From Sphingobium amiense (lineage in GTDB: Bacteria; Pseudomonadota; Alphaproteobacteria; Sphingomonadales; Sphingomonadaceae): DNA of 64,000 nt. Within the stretch, counting starts at the first letter, position 1. Every line of letters starts with the position of its first letter. The notes below the pieces were generated by a model, which had not been told where the DNA came from, searched no databases, and saw nothing but the letters and a program-made list of their open reading frames with translations. Position numbers and translations under genes: made by a program. This document shows positions 9,209 to 17,979 of this stretch, in pieces. The stretch lies in NCBI RefSeq assembly GCF_003967075.1, contig NZ_AP018664.1:1-64000 (forward strand). Reading direction: 5' to 3'.

Positions 9209-10471
9209 ATGGGCTTGCGGCAGTCGGGGGGCGCGCTGCTGGCGGCGCTGTTGCTGTCGGCCTGCGCAGGCGGCGTCATCCCGCCGTCGAAGGGCGGCCC
9301 CGCGCCCGCCCGTCCTCCCCGCGCTTCGGAACAGGCGGCGCAGCCCGTTCCCGCCACCCCACGCCGGACCCTGCCCGTGCAGCCGCCCGCGCAGCCCGCG
9401 CCCGACACCGGCACGGCGGCGGGCATCGGCATCATGCGCGGCCCCGACATCGCCAGTCTCATTCCATCGGGCGAACGGTCGCGCCTCGCGCTCGCCGCCT
9501 TTCGCCTGTCCTGCCCCTCGCTCATGCGCCGCACCGACCAGAGCGGCCTCACGCAGGGGTCGGACTGGAACAACGCCTGCGCCGCCGCGTCGAGCTGGCC
9601 CGACGCATCGGCGAGCGAGTTTTTCTCCCGCTATTTCGAAGCGGTGCAGGTGGGCGACGGCAAGGCGTTCGTCACCGGCTATTATGAACCGGAAATCGCC
9701 GGATCGCGCACCCGCCAGCCCGGCTATGACGTGCCCATCTATCGCCGCCCTTCCGACCTCATCGACGTGGACCTCGGCCAGTTCAGCGACAGCCTGAAAG
9801 GCAGGTCGATCCGCGGCAAGGTGCAGGACACGAAATTTGTCCCCTATGACGAGCGCGCGCAGATCGTCGCCGGATCGCTCGCCGGGCGCGGCCTCGAACT
9901 CGCCTATGCCGCCGATCCGGTCGAGTTCTTCTTCCTTCAGGTGCAGGGTTCGGGACGGCTGCGGCTGCCGGACGGCGGCGTCATGCGCATCGGCTATGAC
10001 GGGCAGAACGGGCGCGACTATACCGGCATCGGCAAGCTGATGAAGGATCGCGGCCTCATCCAGGCCGGGTCGATGCAGGACATCATGGCCTATCTGCGCG
10101 CCAACCCCGCCGATGGCGCGGCGATCATGAACGAAAACAGGAGCTTCGTCTTCTTCCGCGAACTGACCGGCGCAGGCCCGGTCGGCGCGATGGGCGTCGC
10201 CGTCACGCCCGAAGCGACGGTCGCCGCCGACCCCAAGTTCGTGCCGCTGGGCGCGCCGGTGCTGCTCAGCCTCGACCGCGCCGAACCCAACGGCATCTGG
10301 ATCGCGCAGGACACTGGCGGCGCGATCAAGGGCGCGAACCGCTTCGACAGCTTCTGGGGCGCGGGCGACCGCGCGCGCGCCATCGCTGGCGGCATGTCGG
10401 GGCGGGGCAGCGCGCTCCTGCTGCTGCCCATCGGCACCGCGGCCCGCCTGTCGGCGGCGGCGCAGCCCTGA
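9209..10471 (+). CDS. mltA: membrane-bound lytic murein transglycosylase A
   Basis: Cleaves the MurNAc-GlcNAc bond of peptidoglycan to give 1,6-anhydro ends. The 420-residue protein has a lipoprotein signal with lipobox LLSACAG (about 18). A Pro/Ala-rich tether comes next, then the MltA domain (FVTGYYEPEIAGSRT at about 152). A C-terminal 3D domain contains the catalytic aspartate in IAQDTGGAIKGANRFDSFWG. Spacing to timA is 7 bases and to the Smr gene 3 bases, supporting cotranscription. Confidence 0.95.
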   Translation: MGLRQSGGALLAALLLSACAGGVIPPSKGGPAPARPPRASEQAAQPVPATPRRTLPVQPPAQPAPDTGTAAGIGIMRGPDIASLIPSGERSRLALAAFRLSCPSLMRRTDQSGLTQGSDWNNACAAASSWPDASASEFFSRYFEAVQVGDGKAFVTGYYEPEIAGSRTRQPGYDVPIYRRPSDLIDVDLGQFSDSLKGRSIRGKVQDTKFVPYDERAQIVAGSLAGRGLELAYAADPVEFFFLQVQGSGRLRLPDGGVMRIGYDGQNGRDYTGIGKLMKDRGLIQAGSMQDIMAYLRANPADGAAIMNENRSFVFFRELTGAGPVGAMGVAVTPEATVAADPKFVPLGAPVLLSLDRAEPNGIWIAQDTGGAIKGANRFDSFWGAGDRARAIAGGMSGRGSALLLLPIGTAARLSAAAQP

Positions 10472-10474
10472 TCC

Positions 10475-11020
10475 ATGGCACGGCGGCGCCTGTCCCCGGA
10501 GGAGGAGGCGCTGTGGCAGGCGCTGTCCCGCACCGTGCGTCCGATGCATCGCGTCCGCCGCGCCGCTCCGCCCGCGCCGGTCGAAACGCCCGCTCCGTCG
10601 ACCGCGCTCCCGGCATCATGGTTAACGAAACCGGTCGCTCCCGCCGCCTCCGCGCCCCCTGCGCGCACCCCCGCCGCCGTGCTCGACACCGGGTGGGAAC
10701 GCCGCATCCGTAGCGGCGCGGTCAGCCCCGACATGAGCATCGACCTGCACGGCCACACGCTCGCCATGGCCCATGCGCGGCTGCATCAGGCGCTGGGCGA
10801 TGCGGTGGCGCGGGACGTGCGCGTGCTGTTGGTGGTGACGGGAAAGCCCCCCAAAACAAAGGGGTTGAACGACCCGCCCCAGCGCGGCGCGATCCGGGCG
10901 GAGATCGGCCACTGGCTCGAAACCAGCCCCTTTGCCGACCGCATCGCCAGCGTGCGCATCGCCCATCCGCGCCATGGCGGCGACGGCGCACTCTACCTCA
11001 TCCTGCGCCGCCGCAAATAA
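10475..11020 (+). CDS. Smr/MutS2 C-terminal domain protein
   Basis: Stand-alone Smr-domain protein, a family with predicted nicking or RNA/DNA endonuclease activity; the substrate is unknown. The 181-residue protein has a disordered Ala/Pro/Arg-rich N-terminal half. The Smr domain spans about 85-181: SIDLHGHTLAMAHARL (the DLHG motif), LLVVTGKPPKTKG, and AHPRHGGDGALYLILRR (the HGGxGA element). The gene starts 3 bases after mltA and ends a probable three-gene operon. Confidence 0.93.
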   Translation: MARRRLSPEEEALWQALSRTVRPMHRVRRAAPPAPVETPAPSTALPASWLTKPVAPAASAPPARTPAAVLDTGWERRIRSGAVSPDMSIDLHGHTLAMAHARLHQALGDAVARDVRVLLVVTGKPPKTKGLNDPPQRGAIRAEIGHWLETSPFADRIASVRIAHPRHGGDGALYLILRRRK

Positions 11021-11121
11021 AGCCGCGCCGTTTCCACCGATGCTGATCCTTTCTTAACCTGTCGCCGTCATAAGCGTCCGGTCGATGCTCCGTATCGGAG
11101 CTATGAGCGGGCTGGAGACGA

Positions 11122-12807
11122 ATGCAGGGGGTGACTTTGACAAGCCGCGCCACGGCTTTCGCCTGCGCAGCGGGCGCGGTGGTGTTCATTCTTTCGCTGA
11201 TCCTGGGCTATGCGCAGGGTGAGGTGGACGATGTCGCGCATATCGGCCAGTCGCTCGTCATCGCCATCCTGTGCGGCACGATGAGCTGGGCGTCGGCGCG
11301 ACGCACCGTCGCCACCACCGCCAGCGCCATCGACGCGGCGACCGAACGGCTCCTGTCTGCTGCCCATGGCGATCTCGACACGCCGCTCGTCCCTGACATC
11401 GGCCGCGAACTGCCCGACCTGTCGGTTGCGATGGACAGCCTGTTCAGTCAGGTGCGCACCAATCTCGACCATGTGCAGGCGCTCGCCCTGTTCGACCAGA
11501 TCACCGGCCTCGCCAACCGCACCAGCTTCTGCCGGCAGGTGGAACGCGCGCTCGCCGATCATGACGGCAACGGCGAACCGACCCTGTTCTTCATCGACCT
11601 CGACGGGTTCAAGGGCGTCAACGACACGCTTGGGCACGCGGCGGGCGACCAGCTTCTCGGCAGGGTCGCCGGGCGTCTGCGCGAAGTCGTGATGGCGCAG
11701 GTTAGCACCGGCGGGGGCGACGCCATCATCGGCCGCCTCGCGGGTGACGAGTTCACCATGTTCTTCCCCGCGCTCACCGGCCCGGCGGCGGCGCAGCGCA
11801 TCGCCCGCGCGGTGCAGTTCGCGCTCGGCGAGCGGTTCGACCTTGGCAGCCAGCATGTCGAGCTTGGCGCGTCGATCGGCATCGCCATCTATCCGATCCA
11901 TGGCGACACGCTCAGCAGCCTGCTGCGCGCCGCAGACATCGCCATGTATCATGCCAAGCGCGAAGGGCGCGGGCGCGCGGAAATCTACACCGACGCGCTG
12001 GCGCTCGAAGCGCAGGACCGTGCCGAGCTTGAACGCGACCTGCTCATGGGGCTGCAACGCGACGAGTTCCTGCTGGAGTTTCAGCCGCAGGTCGATGCGC
12101 TGACGGGCCGCGCCGTCGCCGCCGAAGCGCTCGTGCGCTGGGCGCATCCGGAGCGCGATCTGGTCCTGCCGCCCGCCTTCGTTCCGCTGGCCGAGGAAAG
12201 CGGCGCCATCGTCGCGCTGGGCGACTGGGTCATGGGCCGCGTCTGCGAAACCGCCGCGCGCTGGGCCGAAGCGGGCATGGACCATCGCATCGCCATCAAT
12301 GTCAGCGCCCGCGAACTGGGGCAGCCCGACTTCTTCCTGCGCCTGCGTCACGCCATGGCCGCGCAGGGCGCGCCGCCCGCGATGCTGGAACTGGAAATCA
12401 CCGAATCGCTCGCGATGGACATGGAGCCGCGCGTGCTGGACCAGCTTGCGGCGTTGCGCGCCGATGGCGTCGCGGTCGCCATCGACGATTTCGGCACCGG
12501 CTATTCCAACCTCGCCCGGCTCAAGGAACTGCCCGTCGACCGGGTGAAGATCGACCACAGCCTCGTCCGCGACATCGTCACTTCGGCGCAGGCGCGCACC
12601 ATCTGTTCGGCGGTCGTCGGCCTCATTCAGGGGCTGGGATTGCAGGTCGTTGTCGAAGGCGTGGAGAGCCAGGCGCAGATGGACATGCTGCGCGTGCTCG
12701 GCTGCACCCTGTTTCAGGGCTATCATCTCGCCCGTCCGATGAACGAGGACGCCTATCTCGCCCGCTATGCCGCGCCCGATGCGGACGCGGCGCGCGACGC
12801 CGGATAG
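11122..12807 (+). CDS. GGDEF-EAL domain protein (c-di-GMP turnover), membrane-anchored
   Basis: The 561-residue protein has two N-terminal transmembrane helices (about 10-30 and 40-58), a short HAMP-like linker, a GGDEF domain and a C-terminal EAL domain. The cyclase signature is RLAGDEF rather than GGDEF, so diguanylate cyclase activity may be reduced. The EAL domain keeps its catalytic motifs (AEALVRW, INVSAREL, LEITES, IDDFGTGYSN, VKIDHSLV), which predicts c-di-GMP phosphodiesterase activity. It sits about 100 bases after the Smr gene, probably with its own promoter. A second GGDEF-EAL protein is encoded at 20477. Confidence 0.93.
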   Translation: MQGVTLTSRATAFACAAGAVVFILSLILGYAQGEVDDVAHIGQSLVIAILCGTMSWASARRTVATTASAIDAATERLLSAAHGDLDTPLVPDIGRELPDLSVAMDSLFSQVRTNLDHVQALALFDQITGLANRTSFCRQVERALADHDGNGEPTLFFIDLDGFKGVNDTLGHAAGDQLLGRVAGRLREVVMAQVSTGGGDAIIGRLAGDEFTMFFPALTGPAAAQRIARAVQFALGERFDLGSQHVELGASIGIAIYPIHGDTLSSLLRAADIAMYHAKREGRGRAEIYTDALALEAQDRAELERDLLMGLQRDEFLLEFQPQVDALTGRAVAAEALVRWAHPERDLVLPPAFVPLAEESGAIVALGDWVMGRVCETAARWAEAGMDHRIAINVSARELGQPDFFLRLRHAMAAQGAPPAMLELEITESLAMDMEPRVLDQLAALRADGVAVAIDDFGTGYSNLARLKELPVDRVKIDHSLVRDIVTSAQARTICSAVVGLIQGLGLQVVVEGVESQAQMDMLRVLGCTLFQGYHLARPMNEDAYLARYAAPDADAARDAG

Positions 12808-12820
12808 GCCGCTTTCCTAC

Positions 12821-12836
12821 GCCCGGTCCACCGGGC
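12821..12836 (+). terminator. short hairpin after the GGDEF-EAL gene
   Basis: GCCCGGT-CC-ACCGGGC forms a perfect 7-bp stem 14 bases after the stop codon. There is no clear T-run, so it is a weak or rho-assisted terminator candidate only. Confidence 0.35.
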
Positions 12837-12879
12837 TCTGCTGCGGCAATGTGCCTGCTGCGATCGCCCCCTCAAAAAA

Positions 12880-12946
12880 CCTGTCGCGTCGGTGGCGCGT
12901 CCCTGTCGCTTCGGCGGCGCGTTACCGTCGCTTCACAGGCGCGTCG
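12880..12946. repeat. three degenerate 22-23 bp tandem repeats
   Basis: Three head-to-tail units occupy 12880-12901, 12902-12924 and 12925-12946. All follow the pattern CC(t)GTCGC-nTC-n(4)-GGCGCGT. A further related copy (CGGTGGCGCGTCGCTGTCGCC) lies at 13027-13047, next to the dapE stop codon. No gene was recognised in 12808-13050; the intervening sequence has no convincing reading frame. Confidence 0.5.
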
Positions 12947-13050
12947 AAGGCGCCTGCGAGGCGCTTTGCGCCCGCAAAAGGCCGGTTTTCCGCCATCACC
13001 AACGGTGTGAACTTCGACCCTCGCAGCGGTGGCGCGTCGCTGTCGCCTTT

Positions 13051-14193
13051 TCAGCCGCGCAGCGCCCGTTCGACCACCAGCGCATAGATGCGGGCAAGGT
13101 CGCGCAGATCCTCCACCGCCACCGCTTCGTCCAGCTTGTGCATCGTCGCGTTGCACAGGCCGAATTCCACCACCGGGCACAGTCGTGACAGGAAGCGCGC
13201 GTCGGACGTGCCGCCCGTGGTCGACAGTTCGGTCTCCACGCCCGTCACTTCGCGGATCGCCCCGCGGACGAGGTCGCTGAGCGCGCCGGGCTGGGTCAGG
13301 AACGCCTCGCCGCTGATCTTCGCGGTGACGGCGCCGCCCAGCGGCCCGGCGATGGCGCGGATGCGCTCGATCAGCGACTCGCCGCTATGCCGGTCGTTGA
13401 ACCGGATAGAGATGCGCGCGCTCGCCCTGCCAGGAATGACATTATGCGCCGGATTGCCGACCTCCAGATCGGTGATCTCGATATTGCTGGGCTGAAACCA
13501 GTCGGTCCCTTCGTCCAGCACCTCCGCCTCGATGGCCGTCAGGATGCGCACCAGCCTGGGAATCGGATTGTCGGCAAGGTGCGGATAGGCGACATGGCCC
13601 TGGCTGCCTTCGACTGCGATCCACATATTGACCGACCCGCGCCGCCCGATCTTCACCACATCGCCCAGCCGCGCCGAGGATGTGGGTTCGCCGACGAGGC
13701 AGAGGTCCGGCCGCATCCCGTGCGCCGCCATCCGGTCCATCAGCGCCAGCGTGCCATAGGTCGCCGGACCTTCCTCGTCGCCCGTGATGATGAGGCTGAT
13801 CGTACCCGGCAGGTCATCAGGCAACTGGCGCAGCGCCGCGACGAAGGCGGCGATCGCCCCCTTCATGTCCACCGCGCCCCGCCCGTGGAGCAGGTCACCG
13901 CGCCGCACCGGCACGAACGGATCGCTGGTCCATCCCGTCCCCGGCGGCACCACGTCCAGATGCCCGGCAAAGGCGAAATGCGGCCCCGCGCCCGTCGTCC
14001 GCCATGCGAGCAGATTCTCGACCGGCCCGTCCGGCGCTTCCCCGACAACGAAGCGGTCGACCGTGAAACCCAATGGCAGCAGCATCGTTTCCAGCGCGGC
14101 GAACACGTCTCCGGTCGCGGGCGTCACCGAAGGGCAGGCCATCAGCGCCTCGGCAAGGGCCACGGCGTCGTCATTGGTGCTGGTCATGGTCAT
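13051..14193 (-). CDS. dapE: succinyl-diaminopimelate desuccinylase
   Basis: Hydrolyses N-succinyl-L,L-diaminopimelate to L,L-DAP and succinate, on the lysine and peptidoglycan precursor route; a dinuclear-zinc M20 enzyme. The 380-residue protein shows the metal-binding motifs FAGHLDVVPPG (about 75) and GAVDMKGAIAAF (about 108), the catalytic pair TGDEEGPATYG (about 140), and a C-terminal EFGLCNATMHKLDE with the last zinc-ligand histidine. Length is normal. It is convergent with the GGDEF-EAL gene and divergent from the cupin gene. Confidence 0.96.
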   Translation of the reverse strand: MTMTSTNDDAVALAEALMACPSVTPATGDVFAALETMLLPLGFTVDRFVVGEAPDGPVENLLAWRTTGAGPHFAFAGHLDVVPPGTGWTSDPFVPVRRGDLLHGRGAVDMKGAIAAFVAALRQLPDDLPGTISLIITGDEEGPATYGTLALMDRMAAHGMRPDLCLVGEPTSSARLGDVVKIGRRGSVNMWIAVEGSQGHVAYPHLADNPIPRLVRILTAIEAEVLDEGTDWFQPSNIEITDLEVGNPAHNVIPGRASARISIRFNDRHSGESLIERIRAIAGPLGGAVTAKISGEAFLTQPGALSDLVRGAIREVTGVETELSTTGGTSDARFLSRLCPVVEFGLCNATMHKLDEAVAVEDLRDLARIYALVVERALRG

Positions 14194-14250
14194 CGTCGCG
14201 GGTTAGCGAAAGGTCCGGGTCTTGACCAGCGCCAGAAGGAGAAGGCCGCC

Positions 14251-14694
14251 ATGCCTCGCATAGACCTTGAAACGATCGCGCAGACCGAAACCACCGGCTA
14301 CCCGGCGGAACATGCCGCCATGGTCGCGGGGCGCCGGGTGCGCAGGCTCGGCCCGGTCAGCGGCCTCGCCGATTTCGGGGTCAGCCATGTGCTGCTGAAA
14401 CCCGGCGCGGCATCGTCCCATCGCCACTGGCATGAGGATGAGGACGAACTGGTCGTGATGCTGGCGGGTGAGGCTGTGCTGGTGGAGGATGAAGGCCGCA
14501 CGCTCCTGCGCGCAGGCGACATCGCCGCCTTTCCCAAGGGCGAGGCGAACGGCCATCATCTGCTGAACGAAAGCGCGGAGAACTGCCTGTTCGTCGCGGT
14601 GGGCCGCCCCCCGGCGGCGGACTGCCACTATAGCGACATCGACATGCTCTGGTCGGACGGCCAGTATCGCCACAGGGACGGGAGTCCCTACTGA
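14251..14694 (+). CDS. cupin domain protein
   Basis: Small (147 residues) single-domain cupin of unknown substrate. Motif 1 reads SSHRHWHEDEDELVVMLAGE, with the two-His/Glu metal site, and motif 2 is GDIAAFPKGEANGHHLLNES. The ATG at 14251 follows AGAAGGAGAAGGCC, a good RBS; the frame is open further upstream only antisense to dapE. The stop codon overlaps the ldcA start by one base (CTGATG), so the two genes are probably cotranscribed and coupled. Confidence 0.88.
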   Translation: MPRIDLETIAQTETTGYPAEHAAMVAGRRVRRLGPVSGLADFGVSHVLLKPGAASSHRHWHEDEDELVVMLAGEAVLVEDEGRTLLRAGDIAAFPKGEANGHHLLNESAENCLFVAVGRPPAADCHYSDIDMLWSDGQYRHRDGSPY

Positions 14695-15722
14695 TGCGCG
14701 TGGACCGGCGCGGATGGATGGCGGGCATGGGCGCGCTGGCGGCGACGGCGGCCGCACCCGCCCGCGCCGCTCCGCCGGTGAAGCCACCCCGCCTCCGGGT
14801 CGGGGACACAATCGGCATCATCGCTCCGGCAGGCTTCGTCGACGATGCCTTCGACCTCGATCTCGTGAAAGAAACCGTCGTCGCCATGGGCCTGAAACCC
14901 AAGGCCGCGCCGCATCTGGGCAGCCGGTCGGGCTATCTCGCCGGCACCGATGCGGAACGGGCGGCAGACGTGAACGCGGTCTATGCCGACCCGGACGTCC
15001 GCGCCGTCTTCGCGGTGCGCGGCGGCTGGGGCTGCGCCCGCATCCTGCCCCTGCTCGATTACGCCGCGATCCGCCGCACTCCCAAGCTGCTGGTCGGTTT
15101 TTCGGACATCACCGCGCTGCACCTCGCCTTCGCGGCGAAGGCGGGTTTCACCACCATCCACGGTCCCAATGCCTCGGCAAGCTGGGGCAGCTATAGCTGG
15201 GATGCCTTCCGCGCCGTCGCTTTCGATGGCGCGACGCCGACGCTCACCAACCCGCTCGGCCATGAAGACCGGCTGGTGCAGCGCGTCGGGCGCATCCGCA
15301 CCTTCCGCCCCGGCGTGGCGCGCGGGCGGCTGCTGGGCGGCAACCTCACTGTGCTCGCCGCGCTGGTCGGCACGCCTTATCTTCCCGACTTCACCGGCGC
15401 GATCCTCTTCATCGAGGATGTGAGCGAACAGCCCTACCGCATCGACCGCATGCTGACCCAACTCGCCCTCGCCGGAATCCTCGGCAGGGTGAAGGGCGTC
15501 GTCTTCGGCCAGTGCACCGACTGCGGTCCCGGCGGCCCCAGCTATGGCGGCTTCACCCTGTCGGAGGTGCTGCAGCAGCATCTGGAACCGCTCGGCATCC
15601 CTGCCTTTCAGGGCGGCCAGTTCGGCCATGTCGCCAATCAGTATAGCCTGCCGCTGGGCGTGGAGGCCGAACTGGACGCGGGCGCGGGCACGATCCGGCT
15701 GCTCGAACCGGCGGTCGCCTGA
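14694..15722 (+). CDS. ldcA: LD-carboxypeptidase (peptidase S66)
   Basis: Removes the terminal D-Ala from murein tetrapeptides during peptidoglycan recycling (family role). The 342-residue protein keeps the S66 features: an N-terminal GDTIGIIAPAG, the AVRGGWGCARILPLLDY segment, the nucleophile-elbow GFSDITALH (about 142), LFIEDVSEQPYRIDRML with the catalytic Glu, and the late GQFGHVANQYSLPLG segment with the catalytic His. Unlike the cytoplasmic E. coli enzyme, it has a twin-arginine-like leader (VDRRGWMAG...ARA), suggesting export. It overlaps the cupin stop codon. Confidence 0.92.
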   Translation: MRVDRRGWMAGMGALAATAAAPARAAPPVKPPRLRVGDTIGIIAPAGFVDDAFDLDLVKETVVAMGLKPKAAPHLGSRSGYLAGTDAERAADVNAVYADPDVRAVFAVRGGWGCARILPLLDYAAIRRTPKLLVGFSDITALHLAFAAKAGFTTIHGPNASASWGSYSWDAFRAVAFDGATPTLTNPLGHEDRLVQRVGRIRTFRPGVARGRLLGGNLTVLAALVGTPYLPDFTGAILFIEDVSEQPYRIDRMLTQLALAGILGRVKGVVFGQCTDCGPGGPSYGGFTLSEVLQQHLEPLGIPAFQGGQFGHVANQYSLPLGVEAELDAGAGTIRLLEPAVA

Positions 15723-15785
15723 ATCGCGACAGGAATGACGCCGGGGCTTCCCTATCGGCCCGCCCTGCGCCTATCGTCCCACCGA

Positions 15786-16529
15786 ATGATGATCGACCCG
15801 CTCGTCCTGTTGCAGGCCTATTCCATTGGCGTCTTCCCGATGGCCGACGATCGCGATGCCGATGACGTTTACTGGGTCGAACCCAAGAGACGCGCGATCC
15901 TGCCGCTCGACGGGTTCCATCTGTCCCGCTCTCTGGCCAAGGTCGTCCGGCGCGACCGGTTTCGCGTCACCGCCAACCGCGCCTTCGCGCAGGTGCTGGC
16001 GCTCTGTGCGGAAAGTGCGGCGGATCGCCCGTCGACCTGGATCAACCATGAAATCGAGGTTGCCTACCGCCACCTGCACGAACGCGGCTACGCCCATTCG
16101 GTCGAGCTATGGGAGGGGGAGGAACTGGTCGGCGGCCTCTATGGCGTGGCGCTCGGCCGCGCCTTCTTCGGCGAATCGATGGTGTCGCGGCGGCCCGACG
16201 CATCGAAGGTCGCGCTGGCATGGCTGGTGGGGCGGATGCGCTTTGGCGGCTTCACCCTGCTCGACTGCCAGTTCATGACCGACCACCTGCGCTCCATGGG
16301 CGCGGTGGAAATCAGCCAGCGCGCCTATCTTCAGTTGCTGGGCGAAGCGGTCGCGGGGGTCGAGCTTGGCGCGGGCGCGGCGCTGTCGGGTTCGGGCGCG
16401 GCGGCCTCACTGGCATTCGATCCGCTGTCGCGCGACGCGGATGCCTCCTTGTCCCCGCCGCCCAGCTTCACCGTGTCCGGCCCGGTTTCGGGCCATTCCA
16501 TCGTGCAGCTTCTGACCCACACGTCATAG
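15786..16529 (+). CDS. aat: leucyl/phenylalanyl-tRNA--protein transferase
   Basis: Adds Leu or Phe from aminoacyl-tRNA to N-terminal Arg/Lys of proteins, making N-end-rule substrates for ClpAP. From the ATG at 15786 the product is 247 residues. It contains LLQAYSIGVFPMAD, YWVEPKRRAILPLDGFHLSRSLAK and SVELWEGEELVGGLYGVALGRAFFGESMVS, all diagnostic. The C-terminal 60 residues after AYLQLLGEA are low-complexity Ala/Gly/Ser and exceed the usual family end. This tail is encoded opposite the end of the DUF2155 gene, with which it overlaps by 199 bases. Confidence 0.95.
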   Translation: MMIDPLVLLQAYSIGVFPMADDRDADDVYWVEPKRRAILPLDGFHLSRSLAKVVRRDRFRVTANRAFAQVLALCAESAADRPSTWINHEIEVAYRHLHERGYAHSVELWEGEELVGGLYGVALGRAFFGESMVSRRPDASKVALAWLVGRMRFGGFTLLDCQFMTDHLRSMGAVEISQRAYLQLLGEAVAGVELGAGAALSGSGAAASLAFDPLSRDADASLSPPPSFTVSGPVSGHSIVQLLTHTS

Positions 16530-16972
16530 ACCGGATGCTGAACCACATTGCGATCGGGGCGGTCGCGGAACAGCCAGCCGGAAAAGGCGCGCCGCCATTT
16601 GCCGTCACCGCTCGACCGCACGTCCAGTTGCACGAAAGCGCCGGTTTCCTGCACATTCTCCCACGGCGCGGTCGTTTCGCACGCCTGCAGGCGGACGATG
16701 GCGTCGCCGACACGCAGCGCTTCGCCCGGCTTCATCGTCAGGTCGCGGGTCAGGCCGTTGCGCTTGTTCAGAAGGCCGATGACGGCGGATCGCTGCGCCA
16801 TCGGCGTGCCGGAAACCGCTTCGGCGCCGACGCTGCGGATCGGGCTGCCTTCGACCTTTACCGGGCCGGTGCGGTTGGCGGCGGGCATGTCGTCGCCGCC
16901 GCAGGACGCCAGCGTCAGCAGGAAAAGGCAAGACAGGATCGGCAGGGCTTGGCCCACCGCGGGCCGGGTCAT
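16331..16972 (-). CDS. DUF2155 domain-containing lipoprotein-like protein
   Basis: Function unknown; a conserved alphaproteobacterial envelope protein. From the ATG at 16972 it is 213 residues with a lipoprotein-type signal (LTLASCGGD). The DUF2155 core spans about 50-150 (VIGLLNKRNGLTRDLTMKPGEAL, IVRLQACETTAPWENVQETGAFVQLDV, FSGWLFRDRPDRNVVQHPVYDVWVRSC). The last 50 residues are a disordered Ser/Ala/Pro tail that overlaps the end of aat on the other strand. Its start overlaps the NDUFA12 stop (ATGA), so NDUFA12 and DUF2155 form an operon, as in other alphaproteobacteria. Confidence 0.92.
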   Translation of the reverse strand: MTRPAVGQALPILSCLFLLTLASCGGDDMPAANRTGPVKVEGSPIRSVGAEAVSGTPMAQRSAVIGLLNKRNGLTRDLTMKPGEALRVGDAIVRLQACETTAPWENVQETGAFVQLDVRSSGDGKWRRAFSGWLFRDRPDRNVVQHPVYDVWVRSCTMEWPETGPDTVKLGGGDKEASASRDSGSNASEAAAPEPDSAAPAPSSTPATASPSN

Positions 16973-17367
16973 GCCGCGTCCGGACTCCACGCCTCATAGT
17001 CGCCGGTCGCCTTCTGGCGGACGCCGCCCTTTTCCAGCGCGCCGGTCGGGCGATAGGCGTTGGGCGTGCCGGTGGCGTTGGGGGTATATTCCTTTTCCCA
17101 GATGCGCGGCGGCGGCAGGAAGCTCTCGGGCGTGCCCGGAATGGTGTGGTGCAGCCAGCCATGCCATTCGGCGGGCACGCGGCTGGCGTCGTTGGCGCCG
17201 TTGTAGATCACCCAGCGGCGCGGATTGCCGTCGAGGCCGACGCCGCCTTCATAATAGATATTGCCCTGATGGTCCTCGCCCACCTTCTTGCCCTTGCGAG
17301 CGGTGAACAGCGAGGTGCCGATGGTCGCGCCATCCCACCAGGTGAAGATCTTGCCCAGGATTCCCAT
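16969..17367 (-). CDS. NADH:ubiquinone oxidoreductase subunit NDUFA12 family
   Basis: Supernumerary complex I subunit shared by alphaproteobacteria and mitochondria; it acts in assembly or stability of NADH dehydrogenase rather than catalysis. From the ATG at 17367 (MGILGKIFTWWDGATIGT) the product is 132 residues, the family length. Hallmarks are GEDHQGNIYYEGG, RRWVIYNGANDASRVPAEWHGWLHH and the PNATGTPNAYRPTGAL tail. It overlaps the DUF2155 start by 4 bases. Confidence 0.95.
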   Translation of the reverse strand: MGILGKIFTWWDGATIGTSLFTARKGKKVGEDHQGNIYYEGGVGLDGNPRRWVIYNGANDASRVPAEWHGWLHHTIPGTPESFLPPPRIWEKEYTPNATGTPNAYRPTGALEKGGVRQKATGDYEAWSPDAA

Positions 17368-17417
17368 GGGCCATGCGCTTAGCCGCTGGCGCGGGCGCGG
17401 GCAAGAGGATGCGCGCG

Positions 17418-17939
17418 TCAGCGGGGCGGGGCAGGGCAGAAATTCAGGTCGATGGCGCTCCTGCCCTCCGGCACGGCGCAACCGCCCCAGCTTACGCGGT
17501 CGCCTTCGCTTATGCCCAGCTCCGCCGCCCGCCCGCCGCGCAGTTCCAGCACCGCCGCCACCGGCACCCCCGCCGACACGGGCGTGCGGTCATAGGGCTG
17601 GGCCTGCGCCTTCAGGAAAGCGATGCTGCCGTCGGTGTGAACGAACAGCAGATCGAGCGGGATCAGCGTGTCCTTCATCCAGAAACTCGCGGTGCGCGGC
17701 GGCTCCATGGGAAACAGCATCCCGCCATCTTCGGGCAGGCTCCTGCGGAACATCAGACCCTGCGCCTGCTCGGCGGGCGTGCGTGCCACCTCGACATCGA
17801 AGCGGTGCGTGCCGCCGCCGGAGCGGATGAGGAGGGGGAGCGTCGCCGTCTCCTGCCCGGCTTCCTGCTTTTGGGACTGACGCGCAGGCGAGCAGGCGGC
17901 GAGCAGGGCAAGCGCGATCAGGGAGGCGAAACGGAGCAT
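17418..17939 (-). CDS. DUF192 domain-containing lipoprotein
   Basis: Function unknown. The 173-residue protein starts with a lipoprotein signal (ALLAACSPA). The DUF192 core includes VEVARTPAEQAQGLMFRRSLPEDGGMLF, the family hallmark, then ASFWMKDTLIPLDLLFVHTDG and AVLELRGGRAAELGISEGDRV. It lies on the same strand between recX and NDUFA12 with short gaps (40 and 50 bases), so it may be part of one transcript. Confidence 0.92.
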   Translation of the reverse strand: MLRFASLIALALLAACSPARQSQKQEAGQETATLPLLIRSGGGTHRFDVEVARTPAEQAQGLMFRRSLPEDGGMLFPMEPPRTASFWMKDTLIPLDLLFVHTDGSIAFLKAQAQPYDRTPVSAGVPVAAVLELRGGRAAELGISEGDRVSWGGCAVPEGRSAIDLNFCPAPPR

Positions 17940-17979
17940 GGCCGAGCCTTATCGCGATTCGAACCGGCGGGGGAGGGCG

